Counted from the stretch's first letter, positions 18,492-28,899 are shown. The stretch is 64,000 nt of DNA from an uncultured Flammeovirgaceae bacterium (GCA_937884755.1 CAKZYJ010000357.1:1-64000), one strand, 5' to 3'. Numbers and translations are program-made. The notes: generated from the sequence alone by a model not told the origin.

Positions 18492-19901
18492 TCAAGGGAA
18501 AATGCCTCGCGACATATAGGCGGCGGCTATTTTATCAATGGCTACAATGAAGGAAGCAATTCGTAAACTGGGGGTTTCTTTGGTTTTCATAACATCCCAG
18601 ATGGTATGGTAAGCGTTTACCATCGTTTCCTCCAGCCCAGAATTGACAATATCAATTTCACCAGCACCGCGGACAAGTAATTGTCGCTGAGTATCGGATA
18701 GCTCTTTTCCGGTAATTTCTTCCATTGCCCCCACCATACCGCGGTTCGTTAGCTCCTCGTACCGCTTGTCCATTCGTCCGAATGCTACATGCGACAGATT
18801 CTTAAGCCACTCAAAATAAGAGACAGTAACCCCACCCGCATTCAGATAAAAGTCGGGTAAAATCCGTACTCCCCGTTGCTGTAAAATATCGGCGGCTTCC
18901 GTAGTGACCGGGCCGTTGGCCGCCTCGCCAATAATCTTAGCTTGTATGCGAGGAGCATTTTCTTCGGTAATCTGATTTTCTAGGGCAGCTGGTACCAGAA
19001 TATCGCATTCATACTCCAGCAATTCCGCCGAGTTTTCAATGTTCTTAGCATTCTTAAAGTTGAGTACTGCTCCATTTTCTTTCATATGTTGAAACACTTC
19101 CTCCACATCCAGTCCGTTGGCATCGTATATACCGCCATTGTACTCGGCGATACCAGCGATAATAGCTCCACCTTCCTGAAGGTATTTGGCTGAGAAGTAG
19201 CCTACATTACCAAGTCCTTGCACAATAATTCGCTTACCTTCCAGGCCGGGGCTAAGTCCCAGGCTTTCCATGTCTTCACTTATACTCACCGCTTCTCGGA
19301 TACCATAAAACACCCCTCGCCCGGTTGCTTCCGTTCGTCCCCGAATGCCGTGCAATGAAATGGGCTTGCCAGTGACACAGGCTAGCGCATTAATCTCATT
19401 GGTGTGCATGGCGGAGTAGGTGTCGGCAATCCAGGCCATTTCTCGAGCTCCGGTTCCGTAATCGGGTGCGGGTACATCCTGAGCCGGACTAATAAAATTC
19501 TTACGGATAAGTTCCGTGGTATAGCGCCGGGTAATTTTTTCCAGTTCGCGTTCGCTGTAATTGCGGGTGCTGATCTTAACTCCGCCTTTGGCACCGCCGA
19601 AGGGTACGTCTACCAGCGCACACTTGTAGCTCATAAGCGCTGCCAAGGCTTTTACTTCATCTTCGTTCACAAAAGAACTGTAACGAATACCACCCTTTAC
19701 CGGCAATCGGTGGTGGGAGTGCTGTACTCGATAAGCCGTAATTACTTCGTAGTGGCCATTATCGAGCTTGATGGGAAAATTGGTTTGGTAGACGCTGTTG
19801 CATTCCTTGATCTGATCCAGCAGTCCTTGTGGTAGTTCCATGTACTGAGCTGCGCGTACAACAAATTGGTTAACGTTGTCAAAAAAACTGTAGTTGTCCA
19901 T
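18492..19901 (-). CDS. gdhA: Glu/Leu/Phe/Val family dehydrogenase (probable glutamate dehydrogenase)
   Basis: The 469-residue cytosolic enzyme has the family active-site region LPVKGGIRYSSFVNEDEVKAL, followed by MSYKCALVDVPFGGAKGGV (catalytic Lys in the PFGGAKGG motif), and the dinucleotide-binding segment IIVQGLGNVGYFSAKYL about residue 225. It interconverts glutamate and 2-oxoglutarate plus ammonium with NAD(P)H. Length and motifs fit hexameric bacterial glutamate dehydrogenase; substrate preference within the family (Glu against Leu/Phe) is not proven. The terminator at 18382 ends the transcript. The upstream glycosyltransferase gene is on the same strand, 112 bases away, so it is probably separately transcribed. 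Confidence 0.88.
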   Translation of the reverse strand: MDNYSFFDNVNQFVVRAAQYMELPQGLLDQIKECNSVYQTNFPIKLDNGHYEVITAYRVQHSHHRLPVKGGIRYSSFVNEDEVKALAALMSYKCALVDVPFGGAKGGVKISTRNYSERELEKITRRYTTELIRKNFISPAQDVPAPDYGTGAREMAWIADTYSAMHTNEINALACVTGKPISLHGIRGRTEATGRGVFYGIREAVSISEDMESLGLSPGLEGKRIIVQGLGNVGYFSAKYLQEGGAIIAGIAEYNGGIYDANGLDVEEVFQHMKENGAVLNFKNAKNIENSAELLEYECDILVPAALENQITEENAPRIQAKIIGEAANGPVTTEAADILQQRGVRILPDFYLNAGGVTVSYFEWLKNLSHVAFGRMDKRYEELTNRGMVGAMEEITGKELSDTQRQLLVRGAGEIDIVNSGLEETMVNAYHTIWDVMKTKETPSLRIASFIVAIDKIAAAYMSRGIFP

Positions 19902-20013
19902 AGTGTTGGTTAATTCAATAGAAAAAATGGTTATTTAGTAGGTTATTGATCTCCTGCTGGGAGCGAAGGGCTGGGCGCTTTGAGTAATTACCCTTGCGCC
20001 CAGCCCCTCGTCC

Positions 20014-21030
20014 TCAAGGTAGATAAAAATCAAACACAATACCACGCATGCACTGAAAGTGTTTTTTAGGACATTGTTGGTAACCAATCTTGGAGCAGGG
20101 GCGACATTTAATTTTGTTGTTCTCCAGAATAGTAAAGCGCGTACGGTAGGGATACATACCAAAGGCGGGAACGGTATTCCCCCAAATACAAAAGATAGTT
20201 TTCTTGAAGGCTGCTGCGATATGCATTAGCCCAGTATCATGAGTGAAAACGTAGCGCGCCTGCCGAACAATAGAGGCCGACTGGTTGAGGTTAAACTTAC
20301 CACAAGCATTAAATATCAAGGTTTTCTTGCCTAACTCAGCCAGCTTTTCCTCATTAGCCTGCGAGGCTTCGGTACGCTCAAAAAAGCGGGTAACCTGCTC
20401 GCCGTTTTCCCAGTCATTCTTATCTCCCAGTAAGATAATAGGTTTGTTAATCTTATCGCAGAGTTCAATCATCCGATTTACGGGTAGCTTCTTGGTATTG
20501 TATTGGGCGCCAATTGCGTAAGCAACGTAGTCCTCCTGATGAGTTTCCGGTAGCCAACTCAGTTCCACCTCGTCTTTTTCCGGAATAAAATAATCTAGGC
20601 CTAAGCTATCCATCTTCACACCTAGCGGTGCTACGGTTTGCATGTAACGGTCAACAATGTGCACGTTCGGCAGCTTATTGATCTTCAGGTTCACCATTAA
20701 CCATTTTTCTACGTTCAGCTTCGGAAAGCTATAGCTTTTTACTCCTAGCTGTCGCTTGATCAGCAGCGTTCGCAGATTATGATGGAGATCGATTACGTAG
20801 TCGAATCGTTCTTTTTTCAGTTTACTCACTAGCGAACTGAGCTTTCCTTCCAGCGTATAAATTTGGTCGATGTAGGGATTGTTCTCAAGGATAGGTCGGT
20901 ACTGAGGCTTAGTACAATAGTGCACTTCGGCATCCAGTTGGGTTTTTAGGGTTCGGGGCACTGGTGTGGTGAGCACAATATCTCCAATGGATGAGAAGCG
21001 GAGAATCAGGATTTTCGGTTTTTTCGCCAT
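20014..21030 (-). CDS. Glycosyltransferase family 9 (heptosyltransferase-like)
   Basis: The 338-residue protein starts with the GT9 motif ILILRFSSIGDIVLTTPVP and has the mid-domain VIDLHHNLRTLLI. Its C-terminal nucleotide-sugar region contains VFTHDTGLMHIAAAFKKTIFCIWG. These match ADP-heptose:lipopolysaccharide heptosyltransferases, which add heptose to the inner core on the cytosolic face of the inner membrane. A C-terminal cluster of cysteines and basic residues (KIKCRPCSKIGYQQCPKKHF) is typical of Bacteroidota members. It is a single gene, upstream of gdhA on the same strand. Confidence 0.9.
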   Translation of the reverse strand: MAKKPKILILRFSSIGDIVLTTPVPRTLKTQLDAEVHYCTKPQYRPILENNPYIDQIYTLEGKLSSLVSKLKKERFDYVIDLHHNLRTLLIKRQLGVKSYSFPKLNVEKWLMVNLKINKLPNVHIVDRYMQTVAPLGVKMDSLGLDYFIPEKDEVELSWLPETHQEDYVAYAIGAQYNTKKLPVNRMIELCDKINKPIILLGDKNDWENGEQVTRFFERTEASQANEEKLAELGKKTLIFNACGKFNLNQSASIVRQARYVFTHDTGLMHIAAAFKKTIFCIWGNTVPAFGMYPYRTRFTILENNKIKCRPCSKIGYQQCPKKHFQCMRGIVFDFYLP

Positions 21031-21327
21031 GCGGCAAATATAAGCGGGATAGCTCGATTGTTCGATTGTTCCACGACTCGATTGTCCAGTTGTCCGAGGG
21101 GACGATTGTTAAATTGTTAGTTGTCACTAGCCCATAGTCCACAGCTTCGGTCTTCTGATTCCTCACCTTTAAACTTTGAACTGGGCGACGGTGGACGCCA
21201 CGCGGTCGCTCAGAAACTCAGAACGTCTATCTTCCCACTCTGCTTTTAAAATATTCTAAAATTCAGTAAATTTCTTTATACCTTTTTTGTTGTTATAGTA
21301 AGTAACAACTCTTACCCGATCTTATTT
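21031..21327. repeat. Intergenic region with degenerate short tandem words
   Basis: Positions 21049-21125 hold a run of diverged copies of a word like CGATTGTTC or ATTGTCC (GATTGTTCGATTGTTCC, then CTCGATTGTCCAGTTGTCC, then GACGATTGTTAAATTGTTAG). Such low-complexity words also occur at 11912-11945 and 23085-23104. The rest of the gap is AT-rich and should hold divergent promoters for the glycosyltransferase (-) and the exported protein at 21328 (+). A GGTGGACGCCACGCGGTCGC segment (21190-21209) is oddly GC-rich. Confidence 0.5.
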
Positions 21328-22842
21328 ATGAATAAAAAAATATACAGTAGTATTATTTTATCATTCTGCCTGGGGTTTATTCTGCCGGTTACCGCTCAAA
21401 TTGTACAGCCTGAACGGATTGAAATTGAAATGGACCGTAGCAGCGAGAACTTTGTGGTAGTCTCAGCCGAAGAACGAGGATTAATGCTGTTCCGTGAAAC
21501 CGACGTTCGCCAGAAAAGCGGTGATAAAATCTGGGAGTTTATCCACTACGATACCGATCTGAACGAAAAGTGGAAACGTACTTTTGAGCTAAGTAGTTTG
21601 CTTTCGTTGCGGGGCTACGATTACGACCGTGGGCAACTTTGTGTGCTATTTCAGAAAGGACAATACGCCGACAAACCGATGGAGATGATGAACATGGAGA
21701 TTTCTACCGGAGATACTTCTTACCACACCATCCGGCGGATTGTACCATCAGTAAGTTTGGAATTCTTTGAGATTATTGGGCAAACAGTAGTGCTAGGCGG
21801 CAATGTGAATTATAAGCCCGCCATTGTACACTATGATATGTTACTGCGGAAAATCCGGGTGCTACCGGATATCTATCGCGAAAACGGTGAGATTATTGAC
21901 ATTATTCCGAACAAGCGAGACAATACGTTTGACGTACTATTTGCTGAAATAACCCCCGAAAAGATTAAAACTGTGACGGTTAAGGCTTATGATCAATACA
22001 GTAATCTGCTACAAAGCGCTCCACTAAAACCCCAGGCAAAACGTAACCTGCTAGATGCTCAGGTAACTGAGTTTGACGGACAGCGGCAGTTTTTAGCGGG
22101 TACTTACGGTCCCAAACGTTCCCGTTACTCCCGAGGATTGTTCGTTGCCTCACTTAGCCCTGATGGTGAGCAGCAAATCCGCTACTACAACTACGCTGAT
22201 TTGGAAAACTTTTTTGGTTATATGCGCGAAAAGCGGGAGGAACGGGTAAAACGCCGAATGGAAAAGAAAAAGCAGGAAGGCCGCCAGATTCGCCTGAACT
22301 ACCGAATGGTAGTACATGAATTGGTTTCCGACGGCGACAAGTACATCATGCTGGGTGAGGCTTATTATCCTAAGTATAACAGCTACTACTACAGCGGTTA
22401 TGGCTCGTTTCGTAACAACCAAAACATGTATTTTGATGGCTACCGCTACACCCACGCTATTGCCGTTTGTTTCGATAAAAAGGGTGACCTATTGTGGGAT
22501 CATGCCTTTAAGTTAGACAATGCCAAAAGTATGCAGCTAAAACAGTTAGTGCATATTTCTTCTCAGGAAGACCGGGTCGTACTAATGTACTCTTACGACG
22601 GCGAGATTACCTCCAAAGTGATTCAGGACAACGGTGAGGTACAGGACGTTGTGACCAGTGAAGTAGCCCTGCCCAACCCCGCCGATGAAGTTCGGAAGAA
22701 TGACAAAGAGGTGTTTGGCATCCAGAAATGGTATGACGATTACTTCTACGTGCATGGTACCCAAGATATCCGCTCGATGGCCGAATCTGGCATCAGCTCC
22801 AGCCGTAAAGTGTTCTTTATCAACAAGGTAGCGTACAACTGA
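21328..22842 (+). CDS. Exported protein of unknown function
   Basis: This 504-residue protein has a signal peptide ending near PVTAQ (about 24). The rest is mostly beta-strand, with recurring W/K/Y-rich strands, suggesting a beta-propeller-like body (units such as KIWEFIHYDTDLNEKWKRTFEL and VCFDKKGDLLWDHAFKLDN), interrupted by a highly basic helix (KREERVKRRMEKKKQEGRQ, about residues 296-315). A Tyr-rich loop follows (YYPKYNSYYYSGYGS). I do not recognise a family. It should be in the periplasm or outer membrane. It is monocistronic, and the last gene before the T6SS locus. Confidence 0.7.
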   Translation: MNKKIYSSIILSFCLGFILPVTAQIVQPERIEIEMDRSSENFVVVSAEERGLMLFRETDVRQKSGDKIWEFIHYDTDLNEKWKRTFELSSLLSLRGYDYDRGQLCVLFQKGQYADKPMEMMNMEISTGDTSYHTIRRIVPSVSLEFFEIIGQTVVLGGNVNYKPAIVHYDMLLRKIRVLPDIYRENGEIIDIIPNKRDNTFDVLFAEITPEKIKTVTVKAYDQYSNLLQSAPLKPQAKRNLLDAQVTEFDGQRQFLAGTYGPKRSRYSRGLFVASLSPDGEQQIRYYNYADLENFFGYMREKREERVKRRMEKKKQEGRQIRLNYRMVVHELVSDGDKYIMLGEAYYPKYNSYYYSGYGSFRNNQNMYFDGYRYTHAIAVCFDKKGDLLWDHAFKLDNAKSMQLKQLVHISSQEDRVVLMYSYDGEITSKVIQDNGEVQDVVTSEVALPNPADEVRKNDKEVFGIQKWYDDYFYVHGTQDIRSMAESGISSSRKVFFINKVAYN

Positions 22843-23605
22843 TTTCGTCAACTACATCTGACTACTAGGTACAGTATCTTCTAAGTTTGGTATTGTTATT
22901 CTCAGCAGTGTGAGTTGCCGACAGTTTCATTGGGAATATTCTGACGATAGTTCTTATCAAAAGCTTTTCCTTGTGTAATCGTAGATGCTTATGATACAAA
23001 ACACATTTTGACTTTACATTCTTTTACTAACCTGATTGAGCACATATTGAAAGAACGATCGAATGGGGTTACGATTTTTGGTTTTATGGTCTCATGGTCT
23101 CATTCCCCACTATCTCTTATATCATACTAACGATTTAGAGGAGAACTATTTACTTTACTCTTTTGAGGCAATACCTTTCTTCAAAAGGCAGTAGCACACT
23201 ACGAACGTGAAAACATCATCTTTTTTCTTTGTAAGTTGATAAAATATATCTAATATTATAGTAACCAACTTTCAACGAATAGGGCTGTTGTAAGTCACTT
23301 CAGAAATTAATACCACCGCCCTATTATTGCACAACCGAATGGAAGCCCTCGATATTACCGACTGGAAAGTTTGCGGACAAAAGTATATCCGTAGGTATAA
23401 GAAGGTTCATATTATTCCACTATCTCGCCCCTACTATCGCCGATCCATAGAAAAGACTAGCATTATTAGACATACTGACATTACAAATTATGCTTTGGCA
23501 TTTACATAGCAATGACCTTTGTTTTAAGCTACTATTTCTATTGACTAGCTATTGATCATCTACTAGACTAAAAAGATTGGCAAAAGTATAACCTAACAAC
23601 TACGC
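22843..23605. other. Long intergenic region upstream of the T6SS locus
   Basis: These 763 bases hold no convincing gene. A 60-codon open frame at 23327-23509 has no family resemblance and an odd composition, so I do not call it. Repeated words (ATGGTCTCATGGTCTCATT at 23086-23104) resemble the short interspersed words seen upstream. AT-rich stretches (23216-23280 and 23500-23600) are candidate promoter areas for tssH. Its size suggests regulation, but no operator palindrome was found. Confidence 0.4.
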
Positions 23606-26080
23606 ATGACTTCCCTTCTCAACCTTTCCGATCAAACCAAAACAGGTATACAGATTGCCCAGGCTTACGCCAAAGAATATCAGAATGCTGAATTTACCCC
23701 CGGCCATCTGCTTTTAGCGCTGCTACATAAGGATGTTGGGTTGAGGGAATTACTAGAGTCCCTAGGCCAGGATATACCGTATATTCAGGAATGGGCAGAG
23801 GTTCGGATAGAAAACTTATCGAAGAATACTCAGATACCGGAATCTCCATCGGGTGATAAGAAAGTATCAGCAGCTATTGAAGAAGCTGATATGATCAGGT
23901 TGAAACTAAACGAAGAAGAGGTTACTCCTTTAGCTTTGCTGGCGGCTCTCTGTCGTCCAAATATTGCTTTCACCAAAGATCAACTTAAAACCTTTCCGCT
24001 TACTTCTGATGAACTGCTCGCCACCGTAGTAGCGGAAGAGGCGATTCAGGAAGCGATAACTCCGACCGGAAGCTCTACAAGTTCCAAACCTAAATCCAAC
24101 AAAGCTCTACTTAAGTTTTGTAACGATAAAACTGCTCTTGCCCGAGAAGGAAAAATTGACCCTATTATTGGCCGTGACCGGGAAACTCGGATGATGGTTG
24201 AAATTTTAGGACGACGAACCAAGCCTAACGTGCTGATTGTCGGAGAACCAGGGGTTGGTAAAACCGCGCTGGTAGATGGGTTTGCGCTGGATATTATTGA
24301 CCAAAAAGTGCCTGGTCACCTGTCTTCTTCGGTGTTGTTTGAACTGGATTTAGGTTCATTGGTAGCGGGTGCCTCTTACAAGGGCGAAGTAGAAGATCGG
24401 CTGAAAAATATTATTAAAGAGGTTAAGACTTTTGAGAAGGCAATTCTCTTTATTGATGAACTTCATTTAATGTTGGATAGCACTGGCCCCGTAGGTAGCG
24501 GTGCAGCTAATCTGCTAAAACCGGAACTAGCCCGAGGGGAAATAACGGTAATTGGGGCAACTACCAATGAAGAGTATCGCAAATACATTGAAAAAGAGGA
24601 GGCGTTTAATCGCCGCTTTGAAGTACTACGCGTGGCGGAGCCGGATGAGGAAGCCGCAACCCGGATGATTCATACGTTGCTACCCCTGTACGAAGAGCAT
24701 CACAAAATATCCGTAGAACAACTGGCACCCACCGAAGCAGTATTGCTGGCTAAAAGATACGTGAAAGATCGTCGCTTACCCGACTCAGCTATCGATCTAC
24801 TAGATAGAACGATGGCCGCTATCCGTATGGCCGAAGAAACGTCGGGTAACGAACTCGAGGTGTTGAAGGAGGAACTAACAGGGCTAAAAGGCGACAACGA
24901 AAAACCGCTTACTCTGGCCGACTTAAAATGGTTTCACCGTCAGGTAAACGAAAAGATCAGCCCAATCCTGCTGGGGCAAATCGTAGAAGAAGAGAACACT
25001 CCGGATAAAGATTCGGTCGATGCGTTCATTTCGTATCTGGATGGAACGTTAGATACGCTATCGGGTTTGGCCAAAGAGAAACGGGGTAGTGTAGGTAAAG
25101 ATGACATTGCCGCAGTAGTAGCCTATAAAACCGGCATTCCGATTGGAAAAATTCAAACGAAGGAGCGAGAGAAACTGCTCAGTATGGAAGAGCACTTGAA
25201 AAAGAGGGTAGTGGGGCAGGATCACGCGATTAAAGTAATCTCCGATGCTATCCTAGAATCTCGCTCCGGCCTCACTAAAGCCGGACAGCCCATAGGATCA
25301 TTCTTCTTTTTAGGCCCTACTGGTACCGGTAAAACCGAGCTAGCTAAATCATTAGCCGACTTCTTGTTCAACGATGAAAGCATGCTGATCCGCTTTGATA
25401 TGTCGGAATTCAAGGAAGAACATTCGGCGGCGGTGCTGTTAGGGGCACCCGCGGGTTACGTGGGCTACGAAGAAGGCGGTATTTTGGTCAATAAGATTCG
25501 GGAGAAGCCTTACTCCGTGGTGCTGTTCGATGAAATTGAAAAAGCTCACGCTTCAGTGTTCGATATCTTTCTGCAAATAATGGATGAGGGAAAGTTGCAC
25601 GACCGCTTAGGGAAGGAAGGTGATTTTTCTAATGCCGTGGTTCTGTTTACCTCTAACATCGGCAGCCAGCATATAATCAATGAGGTAGAAAAAGGAAACC
25701 TACCGACTTCAAATGAGATGATGGAAATCATGAGCGGGAGCTTCCGTCCGGAATTTTTGGCTCGGGTTACCGAGATTATTCCTTTTTCACCTATATTGGA
25801 AGAGAATGTGATCAAAATATTTGATATCCATTTAAAGAAGCTGCTGAAGCAACTGGATGAGCAAGGCATTGAGCTAAAGATAGCGGACGATGCCAAGAAG
25901 CAGCTAGCCCTTTCTGGTTTTACACCCGAATACGGTGCCCGACCACTGACCGGAGTAATTAGGAATCAGTTACGAAGACCTATTTCCCGAATGATCATCG
26001 CCGAACAAGTTAAAAATGGCTCAAAAATCCATTTACAGCTTGATGAAAGCAAAGAAAATTTACATTGGGATATAAAATAG
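23606..26080 (+). CDS. tssH: T6SS sheath-recycling ATPase TssH (ClpV)
   Basis: The 824-residue Clp/Hsp100 ATPase has an N-terminal repeat domain (1-150; the place where ClpV binds the contracted sheath). It has two AAA+ modules: D1 with Walker A GEPGVGKT (about 213) and Walker [11 protein letters not shown], and D2 with Walker A GPTGTGKT (about 570) and Walker [13 protein letters not shown] middle coiled coil lies between them, shorter than in ClpB. The product unfolds contracted TssB/TssC sheath for reuse in the cytosol. The assignment to ClpV rather than ClpB rests on the neighbours: tssB starts 72 bases downstream. It is the first gene of the locus. Confidence 0.92.
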   Translation: MTSLLNLSDQTKTGIQIAQAYAKEYQNAEFTPGHLLLALLHKDVGLRELLESLGQDIPYIQEWAEVRIENLSKNTQIPESPSGDKKVSAAIEEADMIRLKLNEEEVTPLALLAALCRPNIAFTKDQLKTFPLTSDELLATVVAEEAIQEAITPTGSSTSSKPKSNKALLKFCNDKTALAREGKIDPIIGRDRETRMMVEILGRRTKPNVLIVGEPGVGKTALVDGFALDIIDQKVPGHLSSSVLFELDLGSLVAGASYKGEVEDRLKNIIKEVKTFEKAILFIDELHLMLDSTGPVGSGAANLLKPELARGEITVIGATTNEEYRKYIEKEEAFNRRFEVLRVAEPDEEAATRMIHTLLPLYEEHHKISVEQLAPTEAVLLAKRYVKDRRLPDSAIDLLDRTMAAIRMAEETSGNELEVLKEELTGLKGDNEKPLTLADLKWFHRQVNEKISPILLGQIVEEENTPDKDSVDAFISYLDGTLDTLSGLAKEKRGSVGKDDIAAVVAYKTGIPIGKIQTKEREKLLSMEEHLKKRVVGQDHAIKVISDAILESRSGLTKAGQPIGSFFFLGPTGTGKTELAKSLADFLFNDESMLIRFDMSEFKEEHSAAVLLGAPAGYVGYEEGGILVNKIREKPYSVVLFDEIEKAHASVFDIFLQIMDEGKLHDRLGKEGDFSNAVVLFTSNIGSQHIINEVEKGNLPTSNEMMEIMSGSFRPEFLARVTEIIPFSPILEENVIKIFDIHLKKLLKQLDEQGIELKIADDAKKQLALSGFTPEYGARPLTGVIRNQLRRPISRMIIAEQVKNGSKIHLQLDESKENLHWDIK

Positions 26081-26152
26081 GTTACATTTTATAATCTAAG
26101 AATACTAATAAAAAATAATTAATCATCAACACTTTCTGATAATACCTAGCCT

Positions 26153-26599
26153 ATGAACGAAGTTGAAATTGGAGGTCAATTAGTACCTCAACAATCTTTT
26201 GAAGCAATCACTCAGATTTCTTCCAACCGAACGCTGCTCGTACAGAAACTTACGAGTAAACCTACCAAGCCCGAGCCAATTACTGGTTTGAAAAATATCG
26301 ATGAGGTATTCGATCATTTTAAGCCTAACGTAAACGCTGAGTTCGAAAACGAACAAGGCGCTCCGGTAAAAGAGGAGCTTAAGTTTGGCAACCTTGGTGA
26401 TTTTACTAAGAAGGGTATTACTGAACAGAGCGACTTCCTAAAAAAACTGGATGCTCAGAAAGAGTACTACCAGAAGTTTGCTAAGCAACTAAGAACGAAC
26501 AAAATTCTGAAATCTGCCCTGAACAACCCGGATGCCAAAAAAGCGTATCTAAACGCGCTTCAGGCTATGATTCAAGAAATAGAAAATGCAGACCAATAA
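26153..26599 (+). CDS. tssB: T6SS sheath small subunit TssB (VipA)
   Basis: The 148-residue protein has the VipA/TssB signature: a short strand region with LLVQKLTSKPTKPEPITGL, FGNLGDFTKKGI (the FxsL/DF-like segment) and a C-terminal long helix ending in the KAYLNALQAMIQEIENADQ tail. With TssC it forms the contractile sheath that fires the inner tube. tssC starts 12 bases downstream, which supports a two-gene transcription unit. It is cytosolic. The length is close to the Bacteroidota norm and shorter than many proteobacterial TssB proteins. Confidence 0.92.
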   Translation: MNEVEIGGQLVPQQSFEAITQISSNRTLLVQKLTSKPTKPEPITGLKNIDEVFDHFKPNVNAEFENEQGAPVKEELKFGNLGDFTKKGITEQSDFLKKLDAQKEYYQKFAKQLRTNKILKSALNNPDAKKAYLNALQAMIQEIENADQ

Positions 26600-26611
26600 C
26601 CTACTACTGTA

Positions 26612-27997
26612 ATGGCTGACGCAAAAGCACAAAATTCTCCTACCTCCCAAGCAGCACCGGCTAAGACCAAAGAAGCTGCCAAAATTGATAATCCTACTAA
26701 GGCGCTGGAAGAAAGCCTAGAAGAATTAGTTGAATACGGTGAGTTTGAACTGATTGAAGCTTCCGTAGATGGTGCCAAGGTAATGAGTCCCGAAAGCAAA
26801 GCCCGTAAGAATATTTTTCTGAACGAGGCGGGCCGCAAAAAAGACCGGGAAGAACTGAAGAACCAACTTCAGCTCTGGTTCGACCTTTTAAATGAATCAG
26901 GCGATGTCTCTGAATTAGTAGGTAAATCCGAAGAACGAAGCCAGGCTGCCGAAGAATTGCTTAACCAGAACCTGGGTAAAGCATTGGAGGCTACCAAAGA
27001 ACTGGAGCAAAACTACCGTTCTATGGCCCTGTTCTTCAAGAATACCGAGCAAGATAAGGTTCGTAATATTACCATCTTCAATGCCAATATAGAGCGGCTA
27101 AAAGATTTAGACAACACTTTGGTTATTGACAAAATATCCGAAGAACTTAAGGCTCGTCACGACCGGCTGGATTTAAGAGAAAACTACTCTATGCTGGTGA
27201 TCCCGGGCTACCTAGGCTCTAACAAAGTGGTAGAGAAATGGGCGAAGATTGCTCACAAGAATAAAGTAATGCTCATTACGGACTTTAGCCACCTGGATGA
27301 TCCCGACGCGGTAATTGAAGAGTTTGATATGGCTAATCTGACTGGTGGAGAAATTCACCGCTCCAATGTGATGATGTCTTGTAACTGGCTGGTTGGTCGG
27401 GAGAAGTACGAAGAACTAGGTGAAGACGAGGAGCTTTATGTACCTCCGTCCGCTGCTCTCGCGGGTAAAATTTACAGTACCCTGATTGCCCAACCTACCG
27501 CTGGTAAAATGCACGGTGGCATCAACGAGGTAGATGGAGTGAAATTCCCGCTCAAGAAGAGTGAAATTACCGAGTTGGAAAAACGAGGACTTATTCCGAT
27601 GGTGAAGGAGTGGGATAAAATCATGGCCTTCTCCGCGAAGACGCTCTACACCGGTAATGATATTGGCCTACAGACCTACTCCGTAGTGAGAGTGTTTGAT
27701 TATGTCGGAAAAGTACTGATTGATTTCCTAAACCGACAGGCTTTTGTGAACTGGACCCCGAAGGTGCAGAAAGACCTTAGCCGGGAAATCTCTCGCTACT
27801 TAAAAAGTATTATGGGAAGCGACAAAATCATTCAGGATTATAAACTGATGAAACTGGAGCAAGATCCCGAAACCAAGCGTATTAACATTGATCTTCATAT
27901 TACTCCGTTCTTCCCCGCTAAGAACTTTCTATTAAAGCTAGGAGGAACCAAAGGAGATACTGCTGAAGATTGGGCGGCAGAGTTTGCCGAAGAATAA
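26612..27997 (+). CDS. tssC: T6SS sheath large subunit TssC (VipB)
   Basis: The 461-residue protein carries the TssC/VipB core: PGYLGSNKVVEKWAKIAHKN, DFSHLDDPDAVIEEFDMANLTGG, MMSCNWLVGREKYEE, LYVPPSAALAGKIY and the C-terminal strand INIDLHITPFFPAKNFLLKLGG. Residues 1-60 are Ala/Lys/Glu-rich and probably flexible; the ClpV-binding N-terminal helix of the family is expected in the early region. It follows tssB with a 12-base gap. It acts in the cytosol as the sheath's main component. Confidence 0.93.
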   Translation: MADAKAQNSPTSQAAPAKTKEAAKIDNPTKALEESLEELVEYGEFELIEASVDGAKVMSPESKARKNIFLNEAGRKKDREELKNQLQLWFDLLNESGDVSELVGKSEERSQAAEELLNQNLGKALEATKELEQNYRSMALFFKNTEQDKVRNITIFNANIERLKDLDNTLVIDKISEELKARHDRLDLRENYSMLVIPGYLGSNKVVEKWAKIAHKNKVMLITDFSHLDDPDAVIEEFDMANLTGGEIHRSNVMMSCNWLVGREKYEELGEDEELYVPPSAALAGKIYSTLIAQPTAGKMHGGINEVDGVKFPLKKSEITELEKRGLIPMVKEWDKIMAFSAKTLYTGNDIGLQTYSVVRVFDYVGKVLIDFLNRQAFVNWTPKVQKDLSREISRYLKSIMGSDKIIQDYKLMKLEQDPETKRINIDLHITPFFPAKNFLLKLGGTKGDTAEDWAAEFAEE

Positions 27998-28081
27998 TCA
28001 GATGCGGGAAAAATTATTTCCTTATCTATTTAGTTCAGTGAAACAATATAAACTATTACTAACCCTTTAACCTAACAAATC

Positions 28082-28492
28082 ATGGCAGTAAGAGCTAGAT
28101 TAAACTTAGACAAAATCGAAGATACTCGTGTAATTGATTTCTCCTACAGCTTCAATCGCGACATTGATGCTTCCGGACGACCTTCGGGCGTCGTTCGAGG
28201 AGGTACATTACAGATGACTATTGAGTCTACTAAGAGCGCATTTTTACCTACCTGGATGACCCTTTCTCAAGGGAAAACCAAAGAGGGGCAAATTGAAATT
28301 ATGGATGATACGGACGATGAGAAACCGATTAAAACCATCATATTTAAGGACGCCTACATTGTTGAGTACGGAGAAAACTTCAGTTGGCAAGGCGGAGAAA
28401 ATATGATGGAAACCTTTGTGGTCTCCTGCCGAGAAATAACGATTGAAGGTGATGGAGGTCCGGCAGTTTACGAGAATGAGTGGCCGATGTAG
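28082..28492 (+). CDS. tssD: T6SS tube protein Hcp (TssD, Bacteroidota type)
   Basis: This 136-residue protein matches the Bacteroidota TssD family of Hcp-like inner-tube proteins. It starts MAVRARLNLD and has VIDFSYSFNRDIDASGRPS and VRGGTLQMTIESTKSAFLP. IIFKDAYIVEYGENFSWQGG and an METFVVSCREITI strand close the beta barrel. Hexameric rings stack into the tube that carries effectors. It has no cleavable signal peptide. The gene is preceded by an 84-base gap after tssC and is followed at once by a hairpin (28496-28513), so it may be expressed at a higher level than its neighbours. Confidence 0.92.
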   Translation: MAVRARLNLDKIEDTRVIDFSYSFNRDIDASGRPSGVVRGGTLQMTIESTKSAFLPTWMTLSQGKTKEGQIEIMDDTDDEKPIKTIIFKDAYIVEYGENFSWQGGENMMETFVVSCREITIEGDGGPAVYENEWPM

Positions 28493-28495
28493 ATT

Positions 28496-28513
28496 CGGAG
28501 ATAAATATCTCCG
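28496..28513 (+). terminator. Hairpin directly after hcp
   Basis: CGGAGATAAATATCTCCG begins four bases after the hcp stop and folds into a 6-8 bp stem. There is no T-tract, so it fits a 3' RNA-stability hairpin or a partial terminator. It could allow more Hcp than spike and baseplate protein to be made from one promoter. Confidence 0.5.
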
Positions 28514-28899
28514 GATTCGGATATCTACGATAGTGTTGGTTATCACACACTTACGTTGTGGCTAGAAATCAGCCTAAACCAACACTTTCTATTTTTCTTA
28601 CCTCAATTCAATCAGTCGTATTACCTAGCCCGACTCTTCAAGTTTGACGACGTACTGGTTCTTTTAACTGAATCTGAAGATTAGTTTTACCGGTGGAGAA
28701 AAGTAGTATCTCAGAGTCCAAGTAGTAAGCCCCTCTAATAGCAGTGATAAAGGCTCGAGAAGAGTTGACTGAATGTATATTGGTGTGAAATCTCTTCGGA
28801 TATTTTATATACGAGATATACGTGCCTCGATTAGTGAATATCAGGACCTGCGGAGTTTACTATTGAATATTTATTAACAACCACATAAAATAATCAGCT
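28514..28899. other. Intergenic region between hcp and vgrG
   Basis: These 386 AT-rich bases hold no gene I can support. A 7-bp direct repeat ATATACG occurs at 28807-28813 and 28816-28822 (9-bp period), which could be an activator site ahead of a promoter for the vgrG-to-tssK operon. This is a weak signal; no clean -7/-33 pair was seen. Confidence 0.3.

Noticed and set aside
23327-23509. A 60-codon open frame upstream of tssH
   Set aside because: It has no recognisable family, signal or domain and lies in AT-rich intergenic DNA, where such frames arise by chance.
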